Shown here in pieces: positions 50,047-57,687 of a DNA stretch of 64,000 bases. The position numbers were made by a program, and so were the translations under genes. This stretch comes from Francisella sp. SYW-9 (GTDB lineage: Bacteria > Pseudomonadota > Gammaproteobacteria > Francisellales > Francisellaceae). The number at the start of each line of letters is the position of its first letter. The first letter of the stretch is position 1. The notes beneath the pieces were generated by a model. That model had not been told where the DNA came from and ran no database searches. It worked only from the letters and a program-made list of their open reading frames with translations. The DNA is taken from assembly GCF_008711465.1 (NCBI RefSeq), contig NZ_VXKQ01000008.1, positions 165,952 through 229,951 of the forward strand. The letters run 5' to 3'.

Positions 50047-52191
50047 TTATGATTTTTGTTCATCAAGAACTTTTATATATAACTTACCATCTTTAGCTCT
50101 CTCTGGACCATGAATATCTGTATCAAATCCTGGTAACATCGAGCCTATTTTTTCTAACATTAATAAGAAGTCTAAAATTACTTTTGATTCTGCTGTTACT
50201 CGCTCGCCTGGAAATATCACTGGAATCCCAGGTGGATATGGAAGTATCATAACAGCACAAATATGCCCGTATATATCAGCTAGTGGAACTTTTTTAACTT
50301 TGCCTTTTAGTAATTTTTGAAAAGCTCTATGCGGATTTAACTTTTGCTCTGGTAAAACATTAAAAGCATGGTACATTAAGTTTGGTAAGTTAGCATCTTT
50401 CATATATTGATGTAATTGCTCACTAATCTCTTGTATTTTTTTACCGTCATAGAACTTAGCATCTTCTGCGTACAAAGTTGGTAGCATCTTTTCTATTAAA
50501 GTATTCTCATCATACATCTGCTTAAACTTATTTAATACAGATATAAGTCTTACAGATTTTGCTTTTGTAGTTCCTAAACTAAATATAAACAATAAAGAAT
50601 AAGGTCCAGATTTCTCAACAACAATATCATGCTCATCTAAGAACTTAGCTACAACATCTGCCGGAACACCCCATTCTTGAACATCATTATCTTTTATCCC
50701 TGGAGTTAAAATAGTTATCTTAATAGGATCTAATGATAGAAAATCATCATCAACATTTTTAAAACCATGCCATTTATCAACATTTCTAAGCGACCAAGTC
50801 TCTTTATCTGAAATGTCATCAGGCTGCCAAACATCAAAAAACCAGCCATTAGCCTCAGATTTTAATTTAACTAACTCCCTTCTAAAATCTATAGCTAAAT
50901 TAATAGTTTTATCTATAAGATTATATCCTTGCTCACCCTCCATCATAGCAGCGGCCATTTCAGTGCTTGAAACAATTGGGTAAAATGGTGATGTTGATGT
51001 ATGCATCATATAGGCTTCATTTAAAACTTCTTCATTATAATCACCTTTGATATGAAGCATAGATGATTGACTAAATGCTGCTAAAAGCTTATGGGTTGAC
51101 TGTGTCTCAAAAATTATATGCTCAGGTTTAGGATCAATCTGCATAGCAGTTTTATGTTTATATATTGAGTGAAATATTGCATAAGGAATCCATGCACTAT
51201 CAAAGTGTAGTTTTTTGACATCTAATTCATTATGTATTGTATCAGTATTATATAAAATTCCATCATAAGTAGAATTTGTGACAACCGCATATTCTGGCCA
51301 CTTATCTGCAATACTACTATTTTGTATTTTATTTTGAATTGCTTCTTTTTGAAATTCAGCTTTGGGAATTCCCCCAATTATGCCATAAGCATTTCTAGTT
51401 GGCTTAAGATATACAGGATTAACATCGACCATCATCATCAGATGAGTTATAGACTTATGGCAATTTCTATCAACTAATATAGTATCACCATCAGCAACAC
51501 TATACATACCAACAATCTTATTAGCCGTTGACGTGCCATTAGTTACAATAAGAGATCTTTCAGACTTAAAAACTTTTGAAATATATTCTTCAGCATCTTT
51601 ATGAGCCTCTGAGTGATCTAGTAAGCTACCAAGTTCTTTCATTGAGATTGATAGATCAGTTTTAAAGACATTCTCACCATAAAAATCATAAAATAAAGCA
51701 CCAACTGGAGATCTTTGGAAACCATAACCTCCTTGATGCCCTGGTGTACAAAATGCCGAATTAAAATCTTTTGAATACTTAAATAACTCATAAGTCAGTG
51801 GTGGCAGAATATCATTAAAATAATTTGTGATAGTTTTATGAATAAAATCCGAGTCTTCACCAGCTAAAGCGTCATACTGGATAAAGTTAATATTTAGATT
51901 AAAATCTCTTAAATTAAGCTTTATACTTTGACTATAATCAGAAGCTACAAATATAGGTAGCTTTGTATTTAAATGGGCAATGTTATGAAAAGCTTCGATA
52001 TTAAAGCTTGCTCTATCTAAGACGATACAACATATCCTAGAGTTCTCCTCAAGAATCTCAACAACCTCTGACATATCGTCTATAACCAAAGTATTATAAT
52101 GATAACTTTTAAGATCTCTTTCGATTTTTAGAAGAAATTTTTCTTTGTATGATTTTAAAGAACTATTGTAGACAAACACCACAGTTTTCAT
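50047..52191 (-). CDS. ldcC: Lysine decarboxylase (group III PLP decarboxylase)
   Basis: A 714-residue protein, the length of CadA/LdcC. An N-terminal receiver-like wing domain (1-130) is followed by the PLP core: TPGHQGGYGFQRSPVGALFYDFYG, VTNGTSTANKIVGM, DRNCHKSITHLMM and the PLP lysine in FETQSTHKLLAAFSQSSMLH (about 368). The C-terminal domain has LPYPPGIPVIFPGE. It turns lysine into cadaverine, consuming a proton, and is often linked to acid stress. Ornithine and arginine decarboxylases share the fold but are usually longer, so lysine is the best guess. The choice between the cadA and ldcC names is arbitrary. Confidence 0.85.
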   Translation of the reverse strand: MKTVVFVYNSSLKSYKEKFLLKIERDLKSYHYNTLVIDDMSEVVEILEENSRICCIVLDRASFNIEAFHNIAHLNTKLPIFVASDYSQSIKLNLRDFNLNINFIQYDALAGEDSDFIHKTITNYFNDILPPLTYELFKYSKDFNSAFCTPGHQGGYGFQRSPVGALFYDFYGENVFKTDLSISMKELGSLLDHSEAHKDAEEYISKVFKSERSLIVTNGTSTANKIVGMYSVADGDTILVDRNCHKSITHLMMMVDVNPVYLKPTRNAYGIIGGIPKAEFQKEAIQNKIQNSSIADKWPEYAVVTNSTYDGILYNTDTIHNELDVKKLHFDSAWIPYAIFHSIYKHKTAMQIDPKPEHIIFETQSTHKLLAAFSQSSMLHIKGDYNEEVLNEAYMMHTSTSPFYPIVSSTEMAAAMMEGEQGYNLIDKTINLAIDFRRELVKLKSEANGWFFDVWQPDDISDKETWSLRNVDKWHGFKNVDDDFLSLDPIKITILTPGIKDNDVQEWGVPADVVAKFLDEHDIVVEKSGPYSLLFIFSLGTTKAKSVRLISVLNKFKQMYDENTLIEKMLPTLYAEDAKFYDGKKIQEISEQLHQYMKDANLPNLMYHAFNVLPEQKLNPHRAFQKLLKGKVKKVPLADIYGHICAVMILPYPPGIPVIFPGERVTAESKVILDFLLMLEKIGSMLPGFDTDIHGPERAKDGKLYIKVLDEQKS

Positions 52192-52288
52192 AGTTTTACT
52201 ACCTATAAAAATAACTATCTACTAATGCAGTATACTAAATGTCTATTAATTAGAAATGTTTTTATTAAAGAAATATAAAAAAATAGAG

Positions 52289-52984
52289 TTATTCAGAATG
52301 CTGAACTAATTGGATTTCACCATCTACTAATCTATAGATTTTATTCATTCTTTGAGCTAGTTCTTCATCATGAGTTACAATTACAAAACTAGTTCCAAAA
52401 TCATCACTTAACTGCTGCATTAGTTGAAAAATGCTTTCAGATCGTTGACTATCAAGATTTCCTGTTGGTTCATCTGCTAAAATGCAACTTGGATTAGTCA
52501 CAAGTGCTCTAGCTATTGCTACTCTTTGACGCTCTCCACCTGAAAGCTCTGCCGGTTTATGATTTGCTCGATGATCTAAGCCAACTTTCTCAAGTATTTC
52601 TTTGGCATATTTGATAGAATCTTTTTTGTTATATTTCTTAGTGATTGCTAAAGGAATCATAACATTCTCTATAGCCGTAAACTCAGGTAAAAGATGATGT
52701 AACTGATATATAAAACCTAAGTGTTTATTACGCATCATTGCTCTTTTATTAACAGATTGGTTATCAAATCTTTCACCCATTAAATACACTTCACCAGAGT
52801 TACATTTATCTAACCCACCCAGTACATTTAATAAAGTTGTTTTACCAGAACCTGATAAACCTAATATAGCGACTTTTTCACCTTTTTTAATCTCAAGATT
52901 AATATCTTTAAGAATAGCTATATCATTCTTAAATTCAGTATATTTTTTTGAAACATTTTTACAGTTTAAAACAATATCACTCAT
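52289..52984 (-). CDS. lolD: Lipoprotein-releasing ABC transporter ATPase
   Basis: A 231-residue ABC ATPase. The Walker A is GLSGSGKTTLL (42-52), the Q-loop is FIYQLHHLLPEFTAIENVM (the HHLLPEFTAxEN form is typical of LolD), the signature is LSGGERQRVAIARAL, and Walker B is CILADEPTGNLD. It powers extraction of outer-membrane lipoproteins from the inner membrane to LolA. It starts inside the last 8 bases of the permease gene, so the two are cotranslated. Confidence 0.93.
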   Translation of the reverse strand: MSDIVLNCKNVSKKYTEFKNDIAILKDINLEIKKGEKVAILGLSGSGKTTLLNVLGGLDKCNSGEVYLMGERFDNQSVNKRAMMRNKHLGFIYQLHHLLPEFTAIENVMIPLAITKKYNKKDSIKYAKEILEKVGLDHRANHKPAELSGGERQRVAIARALVTNPSCILADEPTGNLDSQRSESIFQLMQQLSDDFGTSFVIVTHDEELAQRMNKIYRLVDGEIQLVQHSE

Positions 52985-54239
52985 ATCTTAGCGCCTCTAC
53001 TGGTTGAACTCTTGAAGCACTCCAAGCAGGATACAATGTTGCTAAGAAACTTAAAAACATTGATACTAAAGTCACTTTAACAACATCAGAGAACATTAAA
53101 TCTGATGGAATATAGTCAATCAAATAAACACTAGCACTTAAGAACTGCCTACCTGTAACATGCTGGATAAAATTAACTATTTCTGTAGCATAAGTTGATA
53201 ATATCACCCCTAAAAATACACCAATAATTGTACCTATTAGACCGATTATAAAACCTTGATATATAAATACTGTGATAATTTGGCGTGAGGACATTCCCAT
53301 AGTTCTTAATATAGCAATATCACTACGCTTATCTGTAACCACCATCACCAAAGACGATAATAAGTTAAATATTGCTACTGTTATTATCAATAGCAATATA
53401 AAGAACATCATAGTTTTTTCCATCTTCAAAGCATCAAAGAATGATTTATTCTCATCTGTCCAATCACGAGTAAAATAATAAGATGATAAGCCTCCATCAT
53501 TTAGCTTATTTTTAATGATAGGAGCATCATAGACATTTTTTGTGCCTAACTGTAAAGATGTAACAGCATTTCCTGTCTCAAAAACTTTTTGTGCGTCTTT
53601 GAGATTAATCATCGCATAATAGGCATCATACTGATAACTCACAGAGAAGATTCCCGTTACTGTAAACTGCTTGATCCTAGGAATCATACCGGCCGGAGTT
53701 AGACTAACTTTTGGCACAATAAGAGTAACTTTATCACCCACAGATACACCCAAGTTGCCTGCTAAAACACTACCTAAAATTATATTATAGCCCTTACCAT
53801 CATCTAAAGATGACAGGCTTCCATCAACAATATGCTTCTTAATAGGCAAGACCTTAGTTTGATATTTTGGCTCTATCCCTTGGATCTGCACAAACGCGGT
53901 TGTACTACCGCCAGTATTTGCACTAAGTAACCCTTGAGACTCTACTATAGGAGCAGCTGAAGTGACTTTCGGATTATTTGCCAGTATCTTTTTTGAAAGA
54001 GGTTGCCAATTATTAAGTTTCCCACCCATTTCATATACTTTTAATGGCGGCACCATCATTAGGATTCTACTTTTAATCTGTTGATCAAAACCATTCATAA
54101 CAGACATCACAGTGATTAAAACTGCAACACCCAAGGATATACCCAGAAAAGATATTGCTGAAATAATAGATATAAACCTATTACGCTTCTTCGCACGAAT
54201 ATATCTTAAGCCAATAAATAAAGGTAAACTTCTAAACAT
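52977..54239 (-). CDS. lolF: Lipoprotein-releasing ABC transporter permease (LolC/E, LolF-type)
   Basis: A 420-residue permease with one N-terminal transmembrane segment (RFISIISAISFLGISLGVAV), a large periplasmic domain (about 45-265), and three C-terminal transmembrane helices, followed by TLYPAWSASRVQPVEALRYE, the classic LolC/E/MacB tail. A single permease gene next to lolD, rather than lolC and lolE, matches reports that Francisella uses one hybrid LolF homodimer; I rely on that knowledge for the symbol, and many annotations call it lolC or lolE. Confidence 0.88.
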   Translation of the reverse strand: MFRSLPLFIGLRYIRAKKRNRFISIISAISFLGISLGVAVLITVMSVMNGFDQQIKSRILMMVPPLKVYEMGGKLNNWQPLSKKILANNPKVTSAAPIVESQGLLSANTGGSTTAFVQIQGIEPKYQTKVLPIKKHIVDGSLSSLDDGKGYNIILGSVLAGNLGVSVGDKVTLIVPKVSLTPAGMIPRIKQFTVTGIFSVSYQYDAYYAMINLKDAQKVFETGNAVTSLQLGTKNVYDAPIIKNKLNDGGLSSYYFTRDWTDENKSFFDALKMEKTMMFFILLLIITVAIFNLLSSLVMVVTDKRSDIAILRTMGMSSRQIITVFIYQGFIIGLIGTIIGVFLGVILSTYATEIVNFIQHVTGRQFLSASVYLIDYIPSDLMFSDVVKVTLVSMFLSFLATLYPAWSASRVQPVEALRYE

Positions 54240-54445
54240 TTAATTTTTTAATAAGAAAAATTGTATTATAGGATAACATATTAGGATGTGAAAAACATTT
54301 CAAAAATATTTACCAAAATTTACCGATACTTAAAATTATAGCCTTTATTAAAAATTAATTGTCCTTGTTAATTTTACATAATTGCTATAACACTTTTTTA
54401 TCTTATAATTAAGCAAGATCATCTTACGTTAAAATAAGAAGCAAA

Positions 54446-54553
54446 ATGAAAGATTTAGTTAAGTCTCGAGTTAATTACATTTGCATCTATTTAGGAGGAT
54501 TAGTTATAACTTATACAGGTATAACATTTTTAATCTTGGAAACGATGTTCTAA
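54446..54553 (+). CDS. Possible 35-residue membrane peptide ending at a MITE
   Basis: ATG 54446 opens a 35-residue frame: a basic head (MKDLVKSRVNYICIYLGG), one hydrophobic stretch (LVITYTGITFLIL), then ETMF and TAA. A weak AAGAAG lies upstream. The stop codon is formed by the first bases of the inverted-repeat element at 54551-54667, so the frame was either cut short or given a new stop by that insertion. The hydrophobic pattern supports translation only modestly. Confidence 0.3.
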   Translation: MKDLVKSRVNYICIYLGGLVITYTGITFLILETMF

Positions 54554-54667
54554 ATACAGTTAATATATTTTGACTACACAAAGTCAAGTGTTGTACCCAC
54601 ACGCTATAACTCTAAGCAACACTTAGATAAATCCCTTAAAAAAATCAAAATGTATTGACTGTATTTA
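54551..54667. mobile_element. 117-bp MITE with 22-bp inverted ends and TA flanks
   Basis: The left end TAAATACAGTTAATATATTT (54551 onward, continuing TGA) and the right end, ending ACTGTATTTA at 54667, are inverted copies matching at 20 of 22 positions, each bordered by TA. Within it AAGTGTTG (54586-54593) faces CAACACTT (54617-54624). Small non-coding, strongly folding elements with TA borders are typical of MITEs mobilised by IS630/Tc1-mariner transposases, a family common in Francisella (ISFtu1). It has no coding capacity. Confidence 0.65.
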
Positions 54668-54703
54668 AACAAATTATAAACACTTATTCATATATAAGTA
54701 ACA

Positions 54704-55654
54704 CTACCAGCGCTGAAAAATTTCCATGCAAATGTCCTTTATAGCTTTGCCTGTTTGTTTAGCTTTTTCAACATCTTGAGCATGAATATTTGTCAATACA
54801 ATGGTATCAAATGGTCGAGTCTTATACTCAGGAAGTAAGTTGACTATTTCATAGTTTTCCTCACCAGGCTCATCAAAATATTTTTCTGGAAGTAACCCTA
54901 TTCCATAACCTAAACGCACAAGATCTCTTAACTGCACTAACACATCTGTTGCAAAGTTACCATTGATTACAACTGAGTGCTCTTTATTATCATCATCAAG
55001 TAGATTCCAGCGAGTTTTTGACCAAAGATTTGTATATAAGCAGTTATGATCTTTAAGATCTTCTAATTTCTTTGGTTCACCATGCTGTTTTAAATACTCT
55101 CTAGAAGCAAAAATCTTCATAATATCTGAACGTCGTGTAACAATATTCCAGTGATCAGGATTTATTGCATGAAAGAACAAATCTTCTATTATACAAATAT
55201 CAAAATGTTGAATAAAGTTTTTAAGCTTAAGAATTTCACGCTCCATCATATTAAATGTATATGTTGATAGCTCAATTTTAATATTTGGAAATTTTTCTTT
55301 TAGCTTTGGATAAATGTTATAAATAAAAAAGTATGAAAAACCAATAGACAAAAATATTTTGATAGGAATATTCTCATCATCAAGGTTGCTGATATTACCC
55401 TCCACATCATCTAATACTTTTTCAATACTCTCAAGATGGTTTAATGTCGAGTTATATAAAATTCTACCGGCAGAAGTTAGCTCAATACCTTTGTTTGAGC
55501 GTGTAATTAATTTCTTACCAATTTGATCTTCAAGTTGTGAAATTTGTCTTGAAATAGTTGTATGTGCTATTCCAAGCACTGCGCTTGCTTGCGAAAAAGA
55601 ACCACTATTTATTAATGTTTTAAAAAAAAATAAATTATCGTAAACTTTCTTCAT
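54704..55654 (-). CDS. LysR-family transcriptional regulator
   Basis: A 316-residue protein with an N-terminal helix-turn-helix (FFKTLINSGSFSQASAVLGIAHTTISRQ, shown here with its 28 positions trimmed to SFSQASAVLGIAHTTISRQ, about 17-35) and a substrate-binding-like effector domain from about 95. SIGFSYFFIYNIYPKLKEKF and the IIEDLFFHAINPDHWNIVTR region fit the group whose effectors are often quinones, aromatic acids or fatty acids, but no ligand can be named. It lies downstream of the peptide operon on the same strand, 92 bases after the small membrane protein gene, and could regulate it. Confidence 0.88.
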   Translation of the reverse strand: MKKVYDNLFFFKTLINSGSFSQASAVLGIAHTTISRQISQLEDQIGKKLITRSNKGIELTSAGRILYNSTLNHLESIEKVLDDVEGNISNLDDENIPIKIFLSIGFSYFFIYNIYPKLKEKFPNIKIELSTYTFNMMEREILKLKNFIQHFDICIIEDLFFHAINPDHWNIVTRRSDIMKIFASREYLKQHGEPKKLEDLKDHNCLYTNLWSKTRWNLLDDDNKEHSVVINGNFATDVLVQLRDLVRLGYGIGLLPEKYFDEPGEENYEIVNLLPEYKTRPFDTIVLTNIHAQDVEKAKQTGKAIKDICMEIFQRW

Positions 55655-55746
55655 CTCTATATTATAAGAAAATTATATAGAGTAATAATATCAACTTATT
55701 CTATGTTTTGTTTGCTATTCTTGAAAATTAACTACAAAAAATGACT

Positions 55747-55941
55747 TCAGAAACATATTATAAATTTCCTAGATAAATTTATAATATTGGTTATAGCTAG
55801 CTTAAACCTATAAAAATAGATTATAAAAGCTGCTCGATAAAACTTTAATAAACGATATATAAAAAGTGCTTCTAAGACTATAAAGGTTCCTGTTAAAAAG
55901 CACATTGATGCAATAAATAAAGCTATAACCCAACTACGCAT
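55747..55941 (-). CDS. Small membrane protein of the peptide operon
   Basis: A 64-residue protein from ATG 55941, preferred over an upstream ATG at 55977 because AGAGG lies eight bases before it and it overlaps the previous stop by 8 bases, as in coupled genes. It has one strong transmembrane segment (WVIALFIASMCFLTGTFIVL) followed by a second hydrophobic and basic stretch rich in Tyr, Phe, Arg and Lys (YRLLKFYRAAFIIYFYRFKL). It is unrecognised. As the last gene of the operon it could serve export, anchoring or immunity. Confidence 0.6.
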   Translation of the reverse strand: MRSWVIALFIASMCFLTGTFIVLEALFIYRLLKFYRAAFIIYFYRFKLAITNIINLSRKFIICF

Positions 55942-56452
55942 TTCTAATACCTCTAGATAAAATAAAATATGCTCCAATATCTGGTCTTTTGCTTGTTATT
56001 GACTTTGGTAACTGATGTTTTGTTAGTTCCATATCTTTACATGACTTAAATAAACGTATTAAAAAATTACTCTTCACATTACTAACTAACTTTTTTGAAG
56101 GGAGTAAATGAAAAGTGTTAATATCTTTATATAACTTATAAAATACAGTCTGAGTAAATTTATATTTATAAATAAACATCATCATTGGCATTCTATATTT
56201 TGGTTGAAATGCATGAAGATGTAATTCACATTGAGAGTTTCTACTATCAATATTTTTAACTAAAACATAACCCACAGGGGTATCTTTTTCATCTGTAAAA
56301 ACAATATGATCACATTTTAACTCAAATATTCTTTGATAAAACTTCTCTATAGTTAATGGGCTCTGTATATAGGCTAAAATACTTTTAACTAATTTATCTG
56401 TATAACTAGTTCTCTTAGTATCATGATAAAGTATAGTATAGTTTAGACTCAT
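55934..56452 (-). CDS. Uncharacterised protein of the peptide operon
   Basis: A 172-residue soluble protein with AGGAG well placed before ATG 56452. I do not recognise it. The middle (DHIVFTDEKDTPVGYVLVKN, then CELHLHAFQPKYRMPMMMF) has the look of a GNAT acetyltransferase: a beta-bulge strand with GYVLV followed by a basic loop, but the acetyl-CoA P-loop is not clear. It lies 26 bases downstream of the WH...HH protein and overlaps the membrane protein gene, so it is part of the same operon. A role in peptide tailoring is possible (inference). Confidence 0.6.
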   Translation of the reverse strand: MSLNYTILYHDTKRTSYTDKLVKSILAYIQSPLTIEKFYQRIFELKCDHIVFTDEKDTPVGYVLVKNIDSRNSQCELHLHAFQPKYRMPMMMFIYKYKFTQTVFYKLYKDINTFHLLPSKKLVSNVKSNFLIRLFKSCKDMELTKHQLPKSITSKRPDIGAYFILSRGIRNA

Positions 56453-56478
56453 TTTACTCTCCTAGGATTAGTTTTTAT

Positions 56479-56910
56479 CTAAATAGCTTCTGCAACATCA
56501 TTACCATATGCCCAGACTCGATCAATATACTGCTCACCCCAATCATCCATTAAAAATAATAACTGCTGTTCAAAAACTTCTGGATCCATAGGTTCGCCTT
56601 TAAATGGATTCTCTGGATTATGGTGAACACACTCAATACCAAATAACTCCTTTGACATCGTCAAGTAATCTCGTGTATGTAAAATGTATGCATGCCAAAC
56701 TTCATCTAAGTAATTCATTGAATCCATCATAAATGATTTTTGTTTCTCTAAGCGCCATCTTTGTGCAGAGTAAAGCCAACACATAAAATCTGTAAACCAC
56801 TGTTTTGCCTGTGCTCTATTCATTTTTAGCTCTTTCATAACTCTCAGAATTACTGACTCATTATTCCAGTTTAAAATATCAGTCTTTAATGGAAGTTTTA
56901 TTTTTTGCAT
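56479..56910 (-). CDS. Small WH...HH motif protein of the peptide operon
   Basis: A 143-residue soluble protein. NYLDEVWHAYILHTRDYLTM (67-86) and LFGIECVHHNPE (89-100) resemble the vDxvWHxxIL-T-xY...FG..iHHxP motif of the glycine-rich-domain-protein-like (GRDP) group. His73, His78, His96, His97 and Asp69 could form a metal site. The N-terminal half is helical and basic; the tail is acidic (EQQLLFLMDDWGEQYIDRVW). It begins 46 bases after the last peptide gene and is the first larger gene of the operon, which makes it the best candidate for a peptide-binding or modifying protein. The reaction is unknown. Confidence 0.65.
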   Translation of the reverse strand: MQKIKLPLKTDILNWNNESVILRVMKELKMNRAQAKQWFTDFMCWLYSAQRWRLEKQKSFMMDSMNYLDEVWHAYILHTRDYLTMSKELFGIECVHHNPENPFKGEPMDPEVFEQQLLFLMDDWGEQYIDRVWAYGNDVAEAI

Positions 56911-56956
56911 ACTACTGTCACCCTATTTTTTTACTAGTCTTTTACTTCTATAGTTA

Positions 56957-57040
56957 CTAAGCCGCGCACATTATTCCACAAGCTTTGCAAGATAGTGATA
57001 TATTTGATGTTAGTCTTTTCAGATTTTCAATTGTTCTCAT
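56957..57040 (-). CDS. Peptide gene copy A, divergent core
   Basis: A 27-residue peptide: leader MRTIENLKRLTSNISLS, then CKACGIMCAA with three cysteines. ATG 57040 follows GGGAG. It keeps the leader pattern (M-[KR]-T-I-x-N-L-K-[KR]-L-T) of copies C-F but has a different tail. It is the array member nearest the WH...HH gene. Too short for standard gene finders. Confidence 0.75.
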   Translation of the reverse strand: MRTIENLKRLTSNISLSCKACGIMCAA

Positions 57041-57071
57041 TTTTTTCTCCCTTTTATATTTAAAAAAACCT

Positions 57072-57131
57072 CTAAACTCCACATGAAACAACGTTACAAG
57101 ATGCTATCTGCGTAGTTAATTTCTTTAAGTT
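57072..57131 (-). pseudogene. Peptide gene copy B, start lost
   Basis: The frame NLKKLTTQIAS followed by CNVVSCGV ends in TAG at 57072-57074. Upstream, where the other copies have a ribosome site and ATG AAA ACG, the sequence runs straight into spacer DNA with an in-frame stop at 57132-57134. A deletion joining the spacer to the AACTTAAAG of the gene would explain this. The core differs from both A and C-F but keeps C-x4-C-G. Confidence 0.7.
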
Positions 57132-57152
57132 TTATTCTTTTATCAGCTCTGA

Positions 57153-57230
57153 TTAACCTCCACATGGTGGAACGCTACATGCTGCTAATGTTTGTGATGT
57201 TAGTTTCTTTAAGTTCTTGATCGTTTTCAT
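57153..57230 (-). CDS. Peptide gene copy C
   Basis: A 25-residue peptide: leader MKTIKNLKKLTSQTLAA and core CSVPPCGG. ATG 57230 follows AAAGGAGAAATAAA, an excellent ribosome site. It repeats with a period of about 132 bases with copies D-F. The absence of a hydrophobic signal segment means it is not a Sec substrate; a leader/core layout as in RiPP precursors or a small metal-binding peptide fits better. Confidence 0.82.
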   Translation of the reverse strand: MKTIKNLKKLTSQTLAACSVPPCGG

Positions 57231-57284
57231 TTTATTTCTCCTTTTTTAACTTTTCTCTAAATCTTTATTCTTTATCAGCTCTGA

Positions 57285-57362
57285 TTAACCTCCACACGGT
57301 GGAATGCTACATGCTGCTAATGTTTGTGATGTTAGTTTCTTTAGGTTCTTAATCGTTTTCAT
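57285..57362 (-). CDS. Peptide gene copy D
   Basis: A 25-residue peptide identical to copy C except for the core, CSIPPCGG (Val to Ile). ATG 57362 with the same AAAGGAGAAATAAA site 132 bases from the previous copy. Some third-base differences from its neighbours leave the protein unchanged, which speaks for selection on the peptide. Confidence 0.82.
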   Translation of the reverse strand: MKTIKNLKKLTSQTLAACSIPPCGG

Positions 57363-57416
57363 TTTATTTCTCCTTTTTTAACTTTTCTCTAAATCTTTAT
57401 TCTTTATTAGCTCTGC

Positions 57417-57494
57417 TTAACCCCCACATGGTGGAACGCTACATGCTGCTAATGTTTGTGATGTTAACTTCTTTAGGTTCTTAATCGTTTTCAT
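57417..57494 (-). CDS. Peptide gene copy E
   Basis: A 25-residue peptide with leader MKTIKNLKKLTSQTLAA and core CSVPPCGG. It is the same protein as copy C though several codons differ (for instance AAG for AAA at Lys9, TTA for CTA at Leu10, GGG for GGA). ATG 57494 with the shared ribosome site. Confidence 0.82.
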   Translation of the reverse strand: MKTIKNLKKLTSQTLAACSVPPCGG

Positions 57495-57547
57495 TTTATT
57501 TCTCCTTTTTTAATTTTTCTCTAAATCTTTATTCTTTATTAGCCTGC

Positions 57548-57625
57548 TTAACCCCCACATGGTGGAACGCTGCATGCTGCTAATGTTTGCGATGTTAACT
57601 TCTTTAGGTTCTTAATCGTTTTCAT
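57548..57625 (-). CDS. Peptide gene copy F, first in the array
   Basis: A 25-residue peptide with leader MKTIKNLKKLTSQTLAA and core CSVPPCGG. Synonymous changes relative to E include TCG at Ser12 and TGC at Cys18. ATG 57625 with AAAAGGAGAAATAAA upstream. As the promoter-proximal copy it is preceded by unique rather than repeated sequence. Confidence 0.82.
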   Translation of the reverse strand: MKTIKNLKKLTSQTLAACSVPPCGG

Positions 57626-57681
57626 TTTATTTCTCCTTTTTATTTTCTTTTCATCTTTCAACCTCTCAGCTGATAATGAGT

Positions 57682-57687
57682 ATTATA
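57682..57687 (-). promoter_or_regulatory. Candidate -10 box for the peptide operon
   Basis: A perfect TATAAT on the minus strand, 57 bases ahead of copy F. The -35 region 17-18 bases further (around TTCCAG) is poor, so an activator may be needed. The next 400 bases upstream have no gene on this strand. Confidence 0.45.

Larger units (their letters stand above)
57072..57630. repeat. Tandem array of about 132-bp units encoding the peptides
   Basis: Starts at 57230, 57362, 57494 and 57625 give periods of 132, 132 and 131 bases. Each unit holds one peptide gene plus a spacer with GCTGATAAAGAATAAAG and an AGAGAAAAGTTAAAAAAGG ribosome-site segment. Copies B and A are older, divergent members. The units are gene duplications, not CRISPR repeats. 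Confidence 0.85.

Noticed and set aside
57072..57630. CRISPR-like regular repeats
   Set aside because: The units are about 132 bp, each contains an intact small coding gene with a ribosome site, and substitutions between copies are largely synonymous; there are no unique spacers of 30-40 bases.
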